NCBI GenBank assembly: GCA_031761405.1
Contig: JASEVX010000011.1
Span: 26,895,527-26,959,526, forward strand
Source: Serripes groenlandicus
Taxonomy: Eukaryota > Mollusca > Bivalvia > Cardiida > Cardiidae
Reading direction: 5' to 3'
Length of the DNA: 64,000 nt
Below, one piece after another: positions 44,057-56,463 of this stretch. The notes under the pieces were generated by a model. That model was given only the letters and a program-made list of their open reading frames with translations. It did not search any database and had not been told where the DNA came from. Both the position numbers and the translations under genes were made by a program. Every line of letters starts with the position of its first letter. Positions within the stretch are counted from its first letter, which is position 1.

Positions 44057-46941
44057 TTGTTTACGGTTGAAAGTGATGCTCCATTGCGTGATTTTGATAA
44101 AAGACACAACACAGAATCTCTTGTTGACATTATATTACGAGAGGAGACTGTCTTGAAACATCTTCAGAAACTAGACCCATCTAAAGATTGCGGCCCTGAC
44201 AACTGTCATCTTAAGTTATTAAATGAATGTGCCCATGAATTGTATTGTCCACTTTTTGATATTTTTGGTAAATCTATCAAGGAAGGTAAAATTCCTGATG
44301 ATTGGAAATGTGCAAATGTAACAAGTATTCACAACAAGAGCTGTCGGAGGACGGCGCGCTCGACTATATGCCGCTTATTCACATAAAGCACTATTTCATT
44401 ATATTGCACTTAAGTACTTTTAAATCATATATACTCTATATGTAAAAGCAACGGAATAGATGCATACATTTAAATATATATAATTTAAAAAATCAAATTT
44501 CCTAAGTCAATCAAGGGCAATAACTCCATATTTAAAATACAATGAAGTTATCTAACCTAATTGTGTGATGGTCCTTAACAAATGTGTGAAGTATGAAGCG
44601 ATTTGAATGAAAGCTAATGAATGATCACAATTAGAAAGGAACGTAACCAAATATGGTGGATTTATCTCAAATTCGAACAAAAAACATGTTTTTTACCCAA
44701 AAAAGTCACACTCCGCATCTTCAAAATACAAAGGTAAAAAATTGAAGATGCCAACTTGCCCTTAAACTTCACCGCCCCAAAAAGACGGTCACACTCAGCA
44801 TTTTCAGCATACAATATAAAGGAAGGTATTAGATGTAATTATATTCCAAATATGAAAGCCCTAACACAAGGACTTATTGAGAAAAAATAAAATAAAATTC
44901 CAATTTGCCCTAGAACTTTAACCACCCAAATCATGTTTTTGACCCCAAAAAGAAGGTCACACTCAGCATCTTCAGCATTCAATGTGAAGAAAAGTATTAT
45001 ATGTATTTATTTTCCAAATATGAAAGCCCTAGCACATATACTTATTGAGAAATATTAAAAAAATGAACTAAATTCCAACTTGCCCTAAAACTTTAACCAC
45101 CCAAAATCATGTTTTTGACCCTTAAAAGAAGGTCACACTCAGCATCTTCAACATTCAATGTGAAGAAACGTATTATATGTAATTATATTCCAAATATGAA
45201 AGCCCTATCACAAGTACTTATTGAGAACTATTTAAATAAAATTCAAACTTGTCCTAAAACTTTAACCACCCAAATCATGTTTTTTTACCCCCAAAAAGAA
45301 GGGAACACTCGGCATCTTCAGCTTCAATATGAAGAAAGGTATTATTGTAATTAAATTCCAAATATGAAAGCACAAGCACTTATTGAGAAAAAATTAAAGA
45401 AAAATTAAATTCCAACTTCCCCTAAAACTTGAACCACCCAAAATCAGGTTTTTGACCCCAAAAAGAAGGTCAAGCTCAGCATCTTCAGCATTCCATGTGA
45501 AGAAAGGTATAAGATGTAGCTATATTCCAAATATGAAAGCCTTAGCACAAATACTTATGAATGAAAATGCCAACTTGCCCTAAAACTTTAACCAGACGCC
45601 GACGCCGGGGCGAGTAGTAAATCTCTCATATTCTTGGAATAGTCGAGCTAAAAAGGGATCTAAAAGTGAACCTGGGAATTATCGCCCGATGTCATTGACT
45701 TCACTGAAGTGTGCAAAGTTTTTGAAAAGATAATTCGCGAGAATATCCTTGAATATCTTAACAAACACAAGTTAATATCTGAAAGTCAGTATGGCTTTGG
45801 ACGTCATAGAAGTAAAATTCTTCAACTACTTACTGTTCTGGAAGATTGGAGGTTGATTCTATCTACTTTGACTATGCGAAAGCATTCATAGTATAGCTCA
45901 CTGTCGTCTTCTACATAAACTGGGAGCTTATGGAATTACAGGAAATGTTTTGAGTTGGATCAAAAGTTTCCTCTTGGACAGAAAACAAAGAGTAATAGTG
46001 AATGGCTAAACATCCCACTGGAGCAATGTTATATCTGGAGTGCCTCAGGGCTCGATATTAGGAACTCTCTTATTCGTCATTTATGTGAATGATGTACCAG
46101 AAGTGGTTCAAAGTGAATGTCGACTTTTCGCAGACGACACAAAACTATATAGAGTCATAGGAAGTAACGCTGATATAGATATTCTTCAGGATGATGTCCA
46201 GCATATGTGTGAATTGAAATTTAATATTAAAAAGTGTAAGGTTATCCATATGGGCTATGATCATTTTGACATGGAATACACCATGTTTGACTCGAATTAC
46301 AACACTTCTGAAATCAAAAAAGATATCTCAGAAAAGGACTTGGGTATATTTTTCTCAAATAATCTCAGTTTTAATTCTCACATAAACAAAACTGTTAACA
46401 AGGTAAACAGCCTAACATGTCTTGTCAGGATAAATTGTGTGTATATGGACAAAAAACACTTTTTGATGCTGTACAAGACCCTCATCTCGATTATGGAGAT
46501 CTTATATATAACCCATGTCTAAAGAAGCATAAACAGATTATTGAAAACTGTCAAAGACGTGCAACAAAATTAGTACCGGAAATTTCTCATCTTCCATATG
46601 AGCACCGTTTGATTGAGCTGAACTTGCCACCTCTAGAATACAGAAGGCTGCGAGGTGATCTCATAAAAGTATTTTATATGATACATCACATCGATGATAT
46701 AGATTTCACTACTTCGTTTACTTTATCAACCAACACAACCAACCGTGGACATAATTACAAGATACAGAAGCCGAGAGCAAATAACAACATTCGGCTACAC
46801 TCGTTTGCCCATAGAACCATAAATAATTGGAACTCTTTACCTGTAGAAATAGTGAATGCAAATTGTTTTATTAGTTTCAAGACAAAGCTAGATAATCTGT
46901 GGCAACCAGAGAGGTTTACTCTAGAGAAAGTGTATGGATAA
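44057..46941 (+). pseudogene. Non-LTR retrotransposon (LINE) reverse-transcriptase relic, split by a nested insertion
   Basis: The 5' part (44057-44332) covers the RT start (LQKLDPSKDCGPDN... and PDDWKCANVTSIH). The 3' part resumes at about 45653 with NYRP and VCKVFEKIIRENILEYL. It continues through MPQGSILGTLLFVIYVNDVP (46040), the catalytic FADDTKL (about 46127-46147) and a C-terminal region ending LDNLWQPERFTLEKVYG (46941). Typical of jockey/CR1/L2-like LINEs. Several frame changes (near 45890-46040 and 46420-46520) and absence of ORF1 and endonuclease show a 5'-truncated dead copy. Confidence 0.85.
44333..45652 (+). mobile_element. Pearl-like element, family 3, inserted in the LINE
   Basis: It starts 'acaagagctgtcggaggacg' and ends 'tggaatagtcgagctaaaa'. 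The interior has about five units of 115-175 bp: 'aaactttaaccacccaaa', 'aaaagaaggtcacactcag', 'attccaaatatgaaagccc'. Removing it rejoins the LINE motif between TSIH and the downstream SEPGNYRP part, so the insertion point is defined to within a few bases. Confidence 0.8.
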
Positions 46942-47269
46942 TTCTAAACGTGCTATTAATTCAAGTAATGCCAAACCGGACGGGACCGGAGACCACGCGA
47001 AACGACTTCGAGATGAAAGACAGGCCTTAGGGGCCTAATAGTTTCCTTCTAGAACCAGGTCGAAAGCTTAAAATTTCAACTCAAGTTATAGATACAATGA
47101 ACAACCGGAATTTCTTTGTATTTTGAATAACGACTGGTTTAAAAGACACAGATATTGTGATCTCTGAATTATATTATTTTTTTCCAAATACTGCAATAGA
47201 AGAATGTTTAAACTTCCAGGTAATATCTTTGTTATTTTCATATCTTTAATAGTGTTTTGTGTCACCTGC

Positions 47270-47760
47270 GTAGCATGGTAGGCACTTAAGGATTACTTGT
47301 GTTTGTCCGGCGTCTTTCTGTCCTTCCTGGTGAGATAGTACTTGTGGGTTTCCTTTAACCTAAAGCCCACCACCGCCCTTATAAAGACACTTATCTTATT
47401 TGAATATTAATGCTATTCATTCCGTAAAAGGGGGATAATTACGGAATGAATAGCATACTTGTGGGTTGACCCACAAGTTTCAAACAAAAGAAATAACCCC
47501 ACACAAATACACTTCATGGGTACGTCCGTCTGTCTGTCTGTCCGTCACACTTTTTCGTCACGTTTTCAAATAACTTTTTTTCTACTCAAAGGATTACATT
47601 GAAACTTCTGTCAAATGTTTATATCAATGTGTGTGATTGGTTCACAAAAGGGAGATAATCCGAATATTTTCATATCTAGAGTTATTGCCCCCTTTCTGTC
47701 AAAAAATAAATTTTTCTGACAAGGCCCCGGCAGCTGACACACGTTGCTTCGTGGAGCACT
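47270..47760 (+). repeat. Repeat element with internal hairpin
   Basis: Contains 'gtcacctgcgtagcatggta' at the left, a 'tccgtctgtctgtctgtccg' tract, and 'ttgcttcgtggagcactcca' at the right, the pattern of other short bivalve repeats. The copy is unique within this window. Confidence 0.45.
47410..47456. repeat. Perfect 18-bp hairpin
   Basis: atgctattcattccgtaa (47410-47427) and its exact complement (47439-47456) flank an 11-nt loop. It is immediately followed by a second small palindrome, cttgtgggttgacccacaag. Confidence 0.9.
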
Positions 47761-47849
47761 CCATTCTAGTTTAGTTTAATTGCTACAAATGTTAGGACTG
47801 GTGGTAATTCGGAATACAACCTAGTTACTTATCCCTCTTATCTACGTCC

Positions 47850-48130
47850 ATGGATTGACTTAAAAAATGCACACACATTTCGTCTTTATTAACACTTGCA
47901 TTTATGGTAAAAGCGGGAGCCTGCAGGAAATGATTTCGCACAATTCTTATCTACTGGTATAATATACTGTAAATTGGAAGCTGATATGGTTGGCATCAAC
48001 CCCTCAATCACCTTGAACATTACATGAGACTTGACAAAAATCTTCGGTCTTGGAGGTTGGAATTTGCAGAATTGTAAATTGTCTTTGTGAGTCCATCCAT
48101 GCATTGACTTCAAAAGATTTCTCCTCAATA
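47850..48130 (-). pseudogene. Probable LINE ORF2 C-terminal fragment
   Basis: The 79-aa minus-strand ORF has a W..., then VMFKVIEGLMPTIS stretch like the post-RT tail of many LINEs ('mfykvi.Glvp' type). Short and isolated, so the family is uncertain. Confidence 0.4.
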
Positions 48131-48255
48131 ACCACTGGTAACTTGTGATGAAAATTCATATATCCTCTTCAAAATTCAATGAATGTTTTCAATTCACTTA
48201 CCTTATTTTGACCGTCTATTAAATTGCTTTCGTATATGCTCATATTGTAGTTTTT

Positions 48256-48490
48256 ATGCCCCCGGAATCACCGATTCGCTGGGCATCTAGTTTTTGGCAT
48301 GTCTGTCTGCACGTCTGTCGAAAAAAACTACTTTTGAACCATAACAGGTACAGCTACTATATTTCACATGTGTATTCCTTGTGACATGACCTTTCTGTCA
48401 GTACCAACATTTTTGACCTTCCGACCTTGACCTTTGACCTAGATGTTGCCATTCGGGGGCATCAGTGTTTCACAAACACATCTTGTTTTT
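48256..48490 (+). repeat. Short dispersed repeat with 'tgcccccggaatca' and 'cgggggcatcagtg' ends
   Basis: The ends are imperfect inverted repeats (GCCCCCG against CGGGGGC). The interior has 'catgtctgtctgcacgtctg' and 'ttgacctttgacctagatg'. Confidence 0.55.
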
Positions 48491-48508
48491 AAATATTTTC
48501 CTTAGTGA

Positions 48509-48788
48509 CCCTCTACAAGATTCATTCGTTTCGTTTTGAATGGCAATAAAACATGGACGCCAGGGTACTGGAAAGGCCAGAAGAGCTTATGTCGTGGAGT
48601 GGTGTCCATGCGTCCGGAAACAATTGCTTGTGAACGTGATACAGTCTTCCCTCTACAAGATTCATTCGTTTCATTTTGAATGGCAATAAAACATGGACGC
48701 CAGGGAACCGGAAAGGCCAGAAGAGCTTATGTCGTGGAGTGGTGTCCATGCGTCCGGAAACAATTGCTTGTGAACGTGATACAGTCTT
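48509..48788 (+). repeat. 140-bp tandem duplication
   Basis: 'ccctctacaagattcattcg' begins at 48509 and again at 48649. The two units differ at only a few bases. The copy boundary joins the end of the family 2 element to flanking sequence, so the duplication arose after insertion. Confidence 0.85.
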
Positions 48789-49410
48789 CAGTTTTGATTG
48801 TATTGTATCTCAATCAAACTACAGTAGTTAGATATCCATGACAGCTCGGTTCCTTTCGCAAACCAGCCAGATCCGCCCATGCAAGACTGGATTATGGCCC
48901 TTGAAATTGCTAGAATAGAGCTTGTGAACACAATAGAGGCTCCATTTACTATCTGATTTTCACCAAACTTAGATAGTAGTTTAATATTGATGAGAGCTTG
49001 GTTTCTTTCGAAAACCAGCCAGATGCATGACTGGATTATGGCCCTTGAAGTTGTCAAAATTGCTATAAAACAGCTTGTGAACGCGATAAAGTCTACAGTT
49101 TTGATTGTATCTCCATCAACATATACAGTAGTGAGATATCCATGAGAGCTCGGTTCCTTACGCTAACCAGCCAGATCCGCCCGTGTAAGACTTGATTATT
49201 GCCCTTGAAATTGTCAAAATTGCTATAATACAGCTTTTAAACACAATAGAGCCTCCATTTACTATTCGATCTTCACCAAACTTAGATAGTAGTTAAATAT
49301 TGATGAGAGCTTAGTGTTACTTTTGCAAACCAGCCAGATCTGCCCATACAAGGCTGGATTATGGCCCTTGCATTTGCCAAAATTGCTATAATAGAGCTTG
49401 TGAAGTTTTT
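48560..49410 (-). mobile_element. Pearl-like element, family 2, inverted
   Basis: Starts with 'ggccagaagagcttatgtcg' and continues with inverted ~160-bp units ('aaccagccagatccgccc', 'attatggcccttgaaatt'). The far end near 49400 is truncated. Confidence 0.7.
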
Positions 49411-49479
49411 CTAGACTGAACTTTTTACGACAAAATGTTATGTTCCTTTTTTTATTAAGAAATTCAATAATTTGTTTCT

Positions 49480-51965
49480 ATTTATAGAGATACAAGGAAA
49501 GATCACAAAAAGAAATATTTTTATCAATTCTGAAGAAATCCTATCGATACCATCAGCAGATGAGGGTACATCGAAATCCAGTGAAGATGGTAACTGCCAT
49601 GCACATATGAAAGAAGAAATAAGTGACTGTTCCGCAAGAAGAATCAAAAGGTCCAGTGAAGCGCAAGTTTAAGTTTAAGGCAGCAGCTGAAACTTCATCT
49701 ATGGAAAGAAAACAAGCTAGACCAATAAAAAAAAAAGTAAAAAGGAATCCAGCCGAATCGCAAGCCGGTAATACATTTGATTTTAAAAACAAATTATGAA
49801 AGAACCAGGGCTCTTGTCTGTGTATTATTGTACGGAATGTTAATACGTTTTCCCGGAAGAACAACATATCAATAAGCACATGAAAGCTGGACAGTAAGGT
49901 TGAAAATAGCCCAAGATATAGTAAATAAAATGGACTTAGAAAAGGTACATCGTATGAGTCGAAAAGCAGACCACAGTATCAGTAAAATAGTTTGTATATT
50001 TAATTCGTTTAAAGTCAGGGAATTGGTAAAGAAGCAAAGCTTTTACCTTAAAGGTACGAATTTCATTATCCATGAATAATATCCACCTGAAGTTGTGACT
50101 AGTAGACACCGCTTAGTACCGGAAATGAAAAAAGCCAAAGCAGCTGGTAAAAGTGCATGGATATCCTATGATACTCTTTTTTATTGAAGGGAAACCAGTC
50201 GGATAGGATTCAGCGGAGAGTGGAATAAATGTCATAATATGGAACTGTAATGGGTATACGGCGAGTAAACGGGGAAATCCCGATTTTCTACAGAAACTCA
50301 TACAATGATATAATAGTACTTTTGGAATCGTGGTGTGAAAAGGAAACTGATATTGACATTCCCGGATACAAATCATTCAATTATTATCGTAAATTTAGAA
50401 ATAAAAAGGCGCGCGAGACACAGCGGAGGAATAGCATTGTATATAAAAGAATGTACAACGCATCATGTTACCATTGTGAAAAACAATTTTGATACAATTT
50501 TGTGGTTAAGAATTTGATAAAAACGCTTTCAACCTGCAAGCTGATGTTTATTTATGTATAGTATATTTATGGCATGACGACTCTGCGGCAGAAAATTATT
50601 ATAAAATTATTACAAAATCAAATAGATTATTATGACAATGTTGGTACGGTAATGGTTGCTGGGGACTTTAATTCAAGAGTCGGGAGAAGAAAGAAAAAAA
50701 TGATTATGTTAAATATAATAACTCCCTAGATCCACCCCCTTGATCGGGCCTCACAGGATAAATGGTCGAGTAGGTCTTGATGAAAATATAGGAAGTTACA
50801 CATATTATTGTAAAAAATCATGCAGTACAATTGATTACTTGTTGTTAAAGCAAATCAGTTTTTACATCCTGAATACGTTTCAAGTTGGGACATTTGACAT
50901 ATTTAGTTGCAATGCACCGTTATATTTTCAATTGAAAGGTAAATGCATGCTAAACGCAAACAACGACCGTCGTCCAGTAAACAATGTTACTATTTAAAGA
51001 TGGAACAGTACTCACAAAGATGTATTCAGGCGTAAAATGATAGCGAAACTACCTGATTTAAATCGAATCGTAAATAGTGAAAATATCTCGGGACAATACA
51101 TCGATAGATAAAATGATAGAACAATTTTCGTTTCATATTCAGGAAATTGCTGCTCCGCTTTTTGAAAGAAACATTGTGGGAAATAAACCACAAACTAATA
51201 GAAATGCTAAATATAACAGCAAATGGTGCGATGGTGAATGTGCAGACGCAAAACGGTTATATAAGGAATCTTTGTCAAGTTTTAATAAAGAGAGAAATGA
51301 CAAGAATAGAATTTTTTGTTCTGTGAAAATAAATCAAAATATAAGAAAGCAGATTTCGAAAACCATTTTAGAAGTATATTTAATAATATCGAGGAAATAC
51401 CGGATATTGAAGAATTTACTAACAATAGGGATTTAAATATAGATTCTCCTACATTTGGCACGTTAAATGAACCAATATCAGTATCTGAAGTTGAAAGCGC
51501 AATTAAACGTCTAAAAAGTCACAAGACGCCTAGTCCTAACGGCAATTTACTAAATGATTATTTCATCGTAACCAGAAACATTATATCGGGTCACTTGGCC
51601 GATATGTTCAATATTGTATTTAATTCTGGCTGGATATTTCCCCAAAAGTTGGTCTGAAGGCATAACTTTACTGAGTAACTTAGGCTAATTGTTCACAAGT
51701 GTATTTAACGAAAGAGTCAATTTATGGAGTCGAGAAAATGATAAATTTCCGATGCTCAGTTTGATTTAAAAAAAGATTGAAGCACTACTAATGCTGTATT
51801 TATCCTATCAAATCTAATTAGCCATTTCCTTAATAGGGATAAACGGCTTTATTGTGCCTTCGTGGACTTCAAAAAAGCTTTTGATTCGGTTTATAGAAAC
51901 GCGTTGTGGTATAAATTGTTCAAACAAGGCCTGGATGGTAAAATACTTTGTACATTCTCCTAAAC
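49480..51965 (+). pseudogene. Second LINE relic with ORF1-like, endonuclease and RT parts
   Basis: In order, in shifting frames: an ORF1-like segment (VHRMSRKADHSISKIV, then YLKGTNFIIHE and KKAKAAGKSAW; about 49935-50190); an endonuclease start (VIIWNCNG near 50230), an AGDFNSRVG motif near 50660 and an STIDYLLLK motif near 50835 (APE-type domain). The RT part has KRLKSHKTPSPNGN near 51515 and FVDFKKAFDSVYRN near 51855. The copy stops before the catalytic DD box. It is full of stops and frameshifts. Unlike the LINE at 44057-46941 it retains 5' parts. Confidence 0.75.
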
Positions 51966-52234
51966 TGCTTAAAGTTAAAAGTTAAATTTTCATTATTTGT
52001 TATAATCTATTTTTGAAATCTTCCAACATCGGGAAACTTCAAGGTCATTTCGGATTATTATTTTTGTTAATGTAAATGTATGTGTATACGTCGATTAAAA
52101 TATATCTATCATATTCGTATGCTTTAACTGTGGAGATATTTTTTACATTCAAGATCTATAGCAGCTTTTGAAACATCTTAAAAGTAACAAAACAAGCAGG
52201 TTAGTTAAATGTAATTAATGGGACACTACAACTG

Positions 52235-52543
52235 TTAACCCTTTCCAACATACAGCAAATTTGCAGCAGACGCCTTGGAAGCAAACTATTTGAATAGAGT
52301 TGAAATAATTGCTGCTAAATGAATGAATGTATATTGTTTTATGGCGCATCGACAGCTAAGGTCATTTAGCGCGCAATTAAATTTAATTATTCATGATCCC
52401 TGGGTAAACAAACCAGTACTAGGCTAGAAAATGTGCCTTGCCCAAGGGCACTCCACCATGACCGTAGTGCCTTGCTACTAAAGGAGGAATTGCTCGTTAT
52501 AAAAATTCGTCTGCTTCAGATGCACCAGAACATGTCAGGGTTA
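52235..52543. mobile_element. MITE ('ttaaccctttcc' ends) split by a SINE
   Basis: Ends ttaaccctttcc and 'cagggttaa'; interior 'gcagcagacgccttgg' and 'tctgcttcagatgcacc'. The SINE at 52321-52471 sits inside it, giving the relative age. Confidence 0.65.
52321..52471 (-). mobile_element. SINE, near-identical to 1064-1236
   Basis: Shares the whole 'gaatgaatgtatattgtttt' to 'catgaccgtagtgcc' body. The tRNA-like end is missing. Near-identity of two copies 51 kb apart suggests recent activity. Confidence 0.7.
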
Positions 52544-52717
52544 AGCCCCTTTACAACTTGTAAACGTATTTTGACTCATCTGCAGAAGACACATGGGCAA
52601 TAAAAGAGCAATTTCCCCTCTTACCACAATTTCTCATTTTAAACTGGATTCAATATTATTGTCCATATACCAATGTTGTCTACTTCAGATTTGTTGTATT
52701 GTTGGAAAGTGTTATTT

Positions 52718-53093
52718 TTAGCTAACCTGAGCACGAGGTCTGCCATGTTGACTAGTCAAAAAGCATAGCCCACAGGGGGCGGGGCTGTTCTATCAGATTC
52801 CTTCAAGCCATTTTCATTGGTAAAAAAAAAAATGGCCACCAGAGGACGGGGTGTTTTGCCTTATATTCATAGAGTCAACGCTTTTCCTCCGAAAGTGTCT
52901 GGATGATTTCAAATATTTTTGTAGAAATGTTCTTTGGGTGACCCTTTTTTAGATTCCCTTCAAGCCATGTTGAATCATCAAACATGGCCATTAGAGGGTT
53001 GGGCTTGTTTTCCATGATATTGTGATAGACATGATAAATCACTTTGCATAATTCAGGTGAGCGATTCCAGGGCCATCATTGCCCTCTTGTTTA
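52718..53093 (-). mobile_element. Short ACAAGAG-type element, inverted
   Basis: 'ttttagctaacctgagcacg' at the left, 'ccagggccatcattgccctc' with 'ttgttta' at the right. Confidence 0.7.
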
Positions 53094-53360
53094 ATGATTT
53101 ATATTACATGCAAACCAAGTTCCATTTCCATTGTTTGTCTACTTTAGTCATAATTTAGCGAGAAATATTATATTTTGAAATTACCTATAATTGGACAAAT
53201 AACCATATGCAAATGTTCCATTTTCCCGAAGTTAATTACGGTTTAACATTTAAGAGATATGGTGTTTGTGTTTAACTCTTCGGAACATAGATTGCTCATA
53301 TGTGCAGCGGGAGTAAAATTGCACTTTTGAAATTCTCTTTCTCTCTGTATGCTTGTCCAA

Positions 53361-55115
53361 TTTTAGCTCACCTATGCACGAAGTGCAAGGTGAGCTATTG
53401 TGATCACATTTTGTCCGTGGTGCGTCGTCAACATTTGAGCTTGTTAACACTCTACAGGCTACATTTTGCATCCAATCTTCATGAAAAGTTTATCAGAACA
53501 TTCATCTCCATTAAATCATGTATAAGTTCGAAACTGGGCCATATGAGGTCAAAAACTAGGTCACTAGGTCATATTGAAGGGAAAACTTGTTAACACTCTG
53601 GAGGCCACATTTTCAACTTGAGCATGTTGAAACTTTATCAGAATGTTTGTCTTGATATGTTAGTCAAGTTCGAACATGGGTCATGTCGGGTCAAAAAGTA
53701 GGTCACTGTCAAATTGAAGGAAAATCTTGTTAACACTCCAGAGGCCGCAATGTTTGCTTCAGCAGTTTGAAATTGTGTCAGAATGTTTATCTTCAAAATA
53801 TCTAGGTCAAGTTCGAATATGGTCAGAATGTTGAGCTGGATGATATCTAGGTAAATTTCGAATACGGGTCAAGCCGGGTCAAAAACTAGGTCACTAGGTC
53901 AAATTGAAGGGTAATCTTGTTAACACTCTAGAGGCCACATTTTCAATTTTAGCATGTTGAAACTTTATCAGAATGTTTGTCTTGATGACATGTAGGTCAA
54001 GTTCGAACATATGTTATGATTGGTCGAATTGAAGGAAAATCTGAAATTTTGTCAGAATGTTTGTCTTAAATATGGGTTATATTGGGTAAGAAACTAGGTC
54101 ACTAGGCTAAATTGAGGAAAAATCTTGTTAACTCTGTAGAAGCCGCGTGTTTTGCTTCAGCAGCTTGAAATTTAGTCAGAATGTTTAGTTGAATGATATC
54201 TAGGCCAAGTTCGATTATGGGGTCAAAAACTAGGTCACTAGGCCAAATTGAAGGAAAATCTTGTTAACACTTTGGATGCCGCATTTTTTGCTTAAGCAGC
54301 TAGAAATTTGGTCAGGATGTTTGTCTAAATTATATCTAGGCCAAGTTCGATATATGGGTCAGGCCGGGTTTAAAACTAGGTCATTAGGCCAAATTGAAGG
54401 GTAATCTTGTTTACACTCTGGATACTGCATTTTTAACTTGAGCATGATAAGTCGAGTTCAATCATGGGTCATGTTGGGTCAAAAAATAGGTTACTAGGTC
54501 AAATTGAAGGAAAATATTGTTAACACTCTAGAGGCCGCTTTTTTGCTTCAGAAGTTTCTAGGTCAAGTTCGAATACGGTTCATATTGGGTAAGAAACTAG
54601 GTCAGTAGGCCAAAATGAAGGATAATCTTGTTAACTCTGTAGAAGACACAATTGTTGCTATATCAGCTTGACATTTAATGAGATCGTTTAAATGATATCT
54701 AAGCCAAGTTCGAATATGGGTCATGTAGGTTCAAAAACTAGGTCACTAGGCCAAATTGGAGGAAAATGTTGTTTACACTTTGAATGCCGCATTTTTTGCT
54801 TCAGCATCTTGAGATTTGGTCAGAATGTTTGTCTGAATTATATGTAGGTCAAATTCGAATATGGGATCAGAAACAAGGTCAATAAAGGAAAATATTGTTC
54901 GAACTCCGGAGGCCGCTTTTTTACTTAGAGCAGGTTGAAAATTTGTTAGAATGTTGTCTTGATGATATCTAGTCCATATTGGAATATGGGTCATATCAGG
55001 GAAAAATATAGATCACTAGGCCAAATGAAGGAAAATCTTGTTAACACTGGAGGTTGCATTCAGAATAATTGTCTTGATGTGTTTTGCATTACAGTACATT
55101 GTATATGGCCCTCTT
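53361..55115 (-). mobile_element. Pearl-like element, family 1, inverted, long
   Basis: The plus strand starts 'ttttagctcacctatgcacg' with the terminal stem, and ends 'atggccctcttgtatt'. About 14 diverged ~120-bp units ('aggtcactaggtcaaattga', 'gttaacactctagaggcc') lie between. Confidence 0.8.
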
Positions 55116-55192
55116 GTATTTTTTTAGAAGTGATCGTTAATGAATCTCTACAAGCCTTATTGATTTATTCAAAAACAGTCATAGCAGTCTGA

Positions 55193-56011
55193 TTACGTAA
55201 TCGAAAATTCTAACAAGCATTTAACTATTTCAGCATCACACATATTTTGGTCTCTACACCAGTCATTAAACAGACTATATGTATCACTTTCAGTGAGTTT
55301 ATTTTGTGGGCATTTGGTTTTCATGAAGTTCTCAGCAAACCTTTCGGTGTTCTGGGTACTTAATGAATCCACCGCCTCATCAAAGCAGATTTTCATTCCT
55401 TGATAGACAGACAGTCGAATCCAGGCCTCAACATCAGCCTCGGCATCTTCAGCAAATATTGCTTTTCTCAATGTGTCCTTTGTTCTACAATTATATTTTT
55501 TAAGTAATTCTACAACTTCTTTTAAGTTTTCCACTGCTTTCGGCACTTTTTTGGCTGGTGGTTCGTCGTACTCGGAAAAGTCCGCTTTTCGCTTCTCGCC
55601 AGGTAGAATAAAACTTGACGATGCCCCCGGTGTAACAGCGGTAAGCCCAGTAGCGCTTCCAGGAAGAAGTAGAATTGAAGGACGTGTGGAACTCGAAGCC
55701 GCTGTAACTATGGGTGGTGGGGGCCTCCACCCGAAGATCTCTAAAAAAGGATCTATGAAATTTACGGAGCATTCCCTCGTCATTACAGCCGAAAAACTGT
55801 TTCCCAGATTTAAACTGATAGGCATATATGCCACTTCATCACAATACTGCTTTCCAGACACTCTAGCATGATATATCTTCACGTTAGCGGCTAAGGCTGT
55901 GCGTTTCATCTCTTTCCATGCGTTCTTATCCCACCAATTTGTCCCTTCATCGTGATTCCATAGAATATGGTAATGCGAAATGTTCATTGGCCGTGGTACG
56001 AGACTGAGCAC
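55193..56011 (-). pseudogene. Endogenous viral-like ORF, downstream part, truncated
   Basis: A 272-codon open frame beginning with a GTG rather than ATG; it really extends from an upstream frame through a frame break near 56010. The N-terminal part contains an HYHIL motif and a Trp-rich NWWDKNAW segment. The middle is Pro/Ser-rich with a basic PPAKK stretch. The last 110 residues look helical (ENLKEVVELLKKYN type). Two readings are possible. One is the start of a capsid barrel. The other is an HUH-nuclease plus oligomerisation region of a parvovirus-type replication protein cut off before its helicase. No Walker motif is present. The frame ends close to an adjoining repeat element (55115), consistent with truncation. 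Confidence 0.45.
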
Positions 56012-56463
56012 TTTATGTTATTAATTAATCTTTTCGTACAGTTCCATAATTTCTTCTCTTGTTGCGTTAGACCGTTTTGTAAATCAATAGGTGATGACCA
56101 ACCCTCCATCTTCATGCGAAACATCATCTCTTTATCCTGGGACCAATTCGGAGGCTTAGTAAGGAGAGTACCTGTTTTCATTCGCTGGACGTTCCCTGAC
56201 CCGTCTAGCTGGACTAATTTCGGCCGGAGTAACTCCACTGGTAAGTCCCCTACGGGCGAACCCGTCTTCCTCAGCGTCAGGTGGATGGGAACCATCTGGA
56301 AGAACATAGGTATTTTCATTAACAACGTGAACATTAGCTTTAACATTGACGTTGCCATCCACGTCGTCCATTCCATGCAAATGGTTAAACACCCGATCAA
56401 GTATGACATTACAATCTTCTGCAACCCTTTTCCTTCTGACTCTAATTGCATCAATTTCACCAA
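55984..56463 (-). pseudogene. Endogenous viral-like ORF, middle part in a third frame
   Basis: Only its later portion (about 56265-55984) looks protein-like (for example LTQQEKKLWNCTKRL). The earlier part overlaps the upstream ORF and is probably its shadow. It links the upstream ORF's end and the downstream ORF with frame changes near 56270 and 56010. This is either two frameshift mutations in one old gene or overlapping viral genes. Confidence 0.35.

Noticed and set aside
44333..45652. ORF 45109-45354 within the nested insertion
   Set aside because: Made of tandem-repeat units; no start context or domain.
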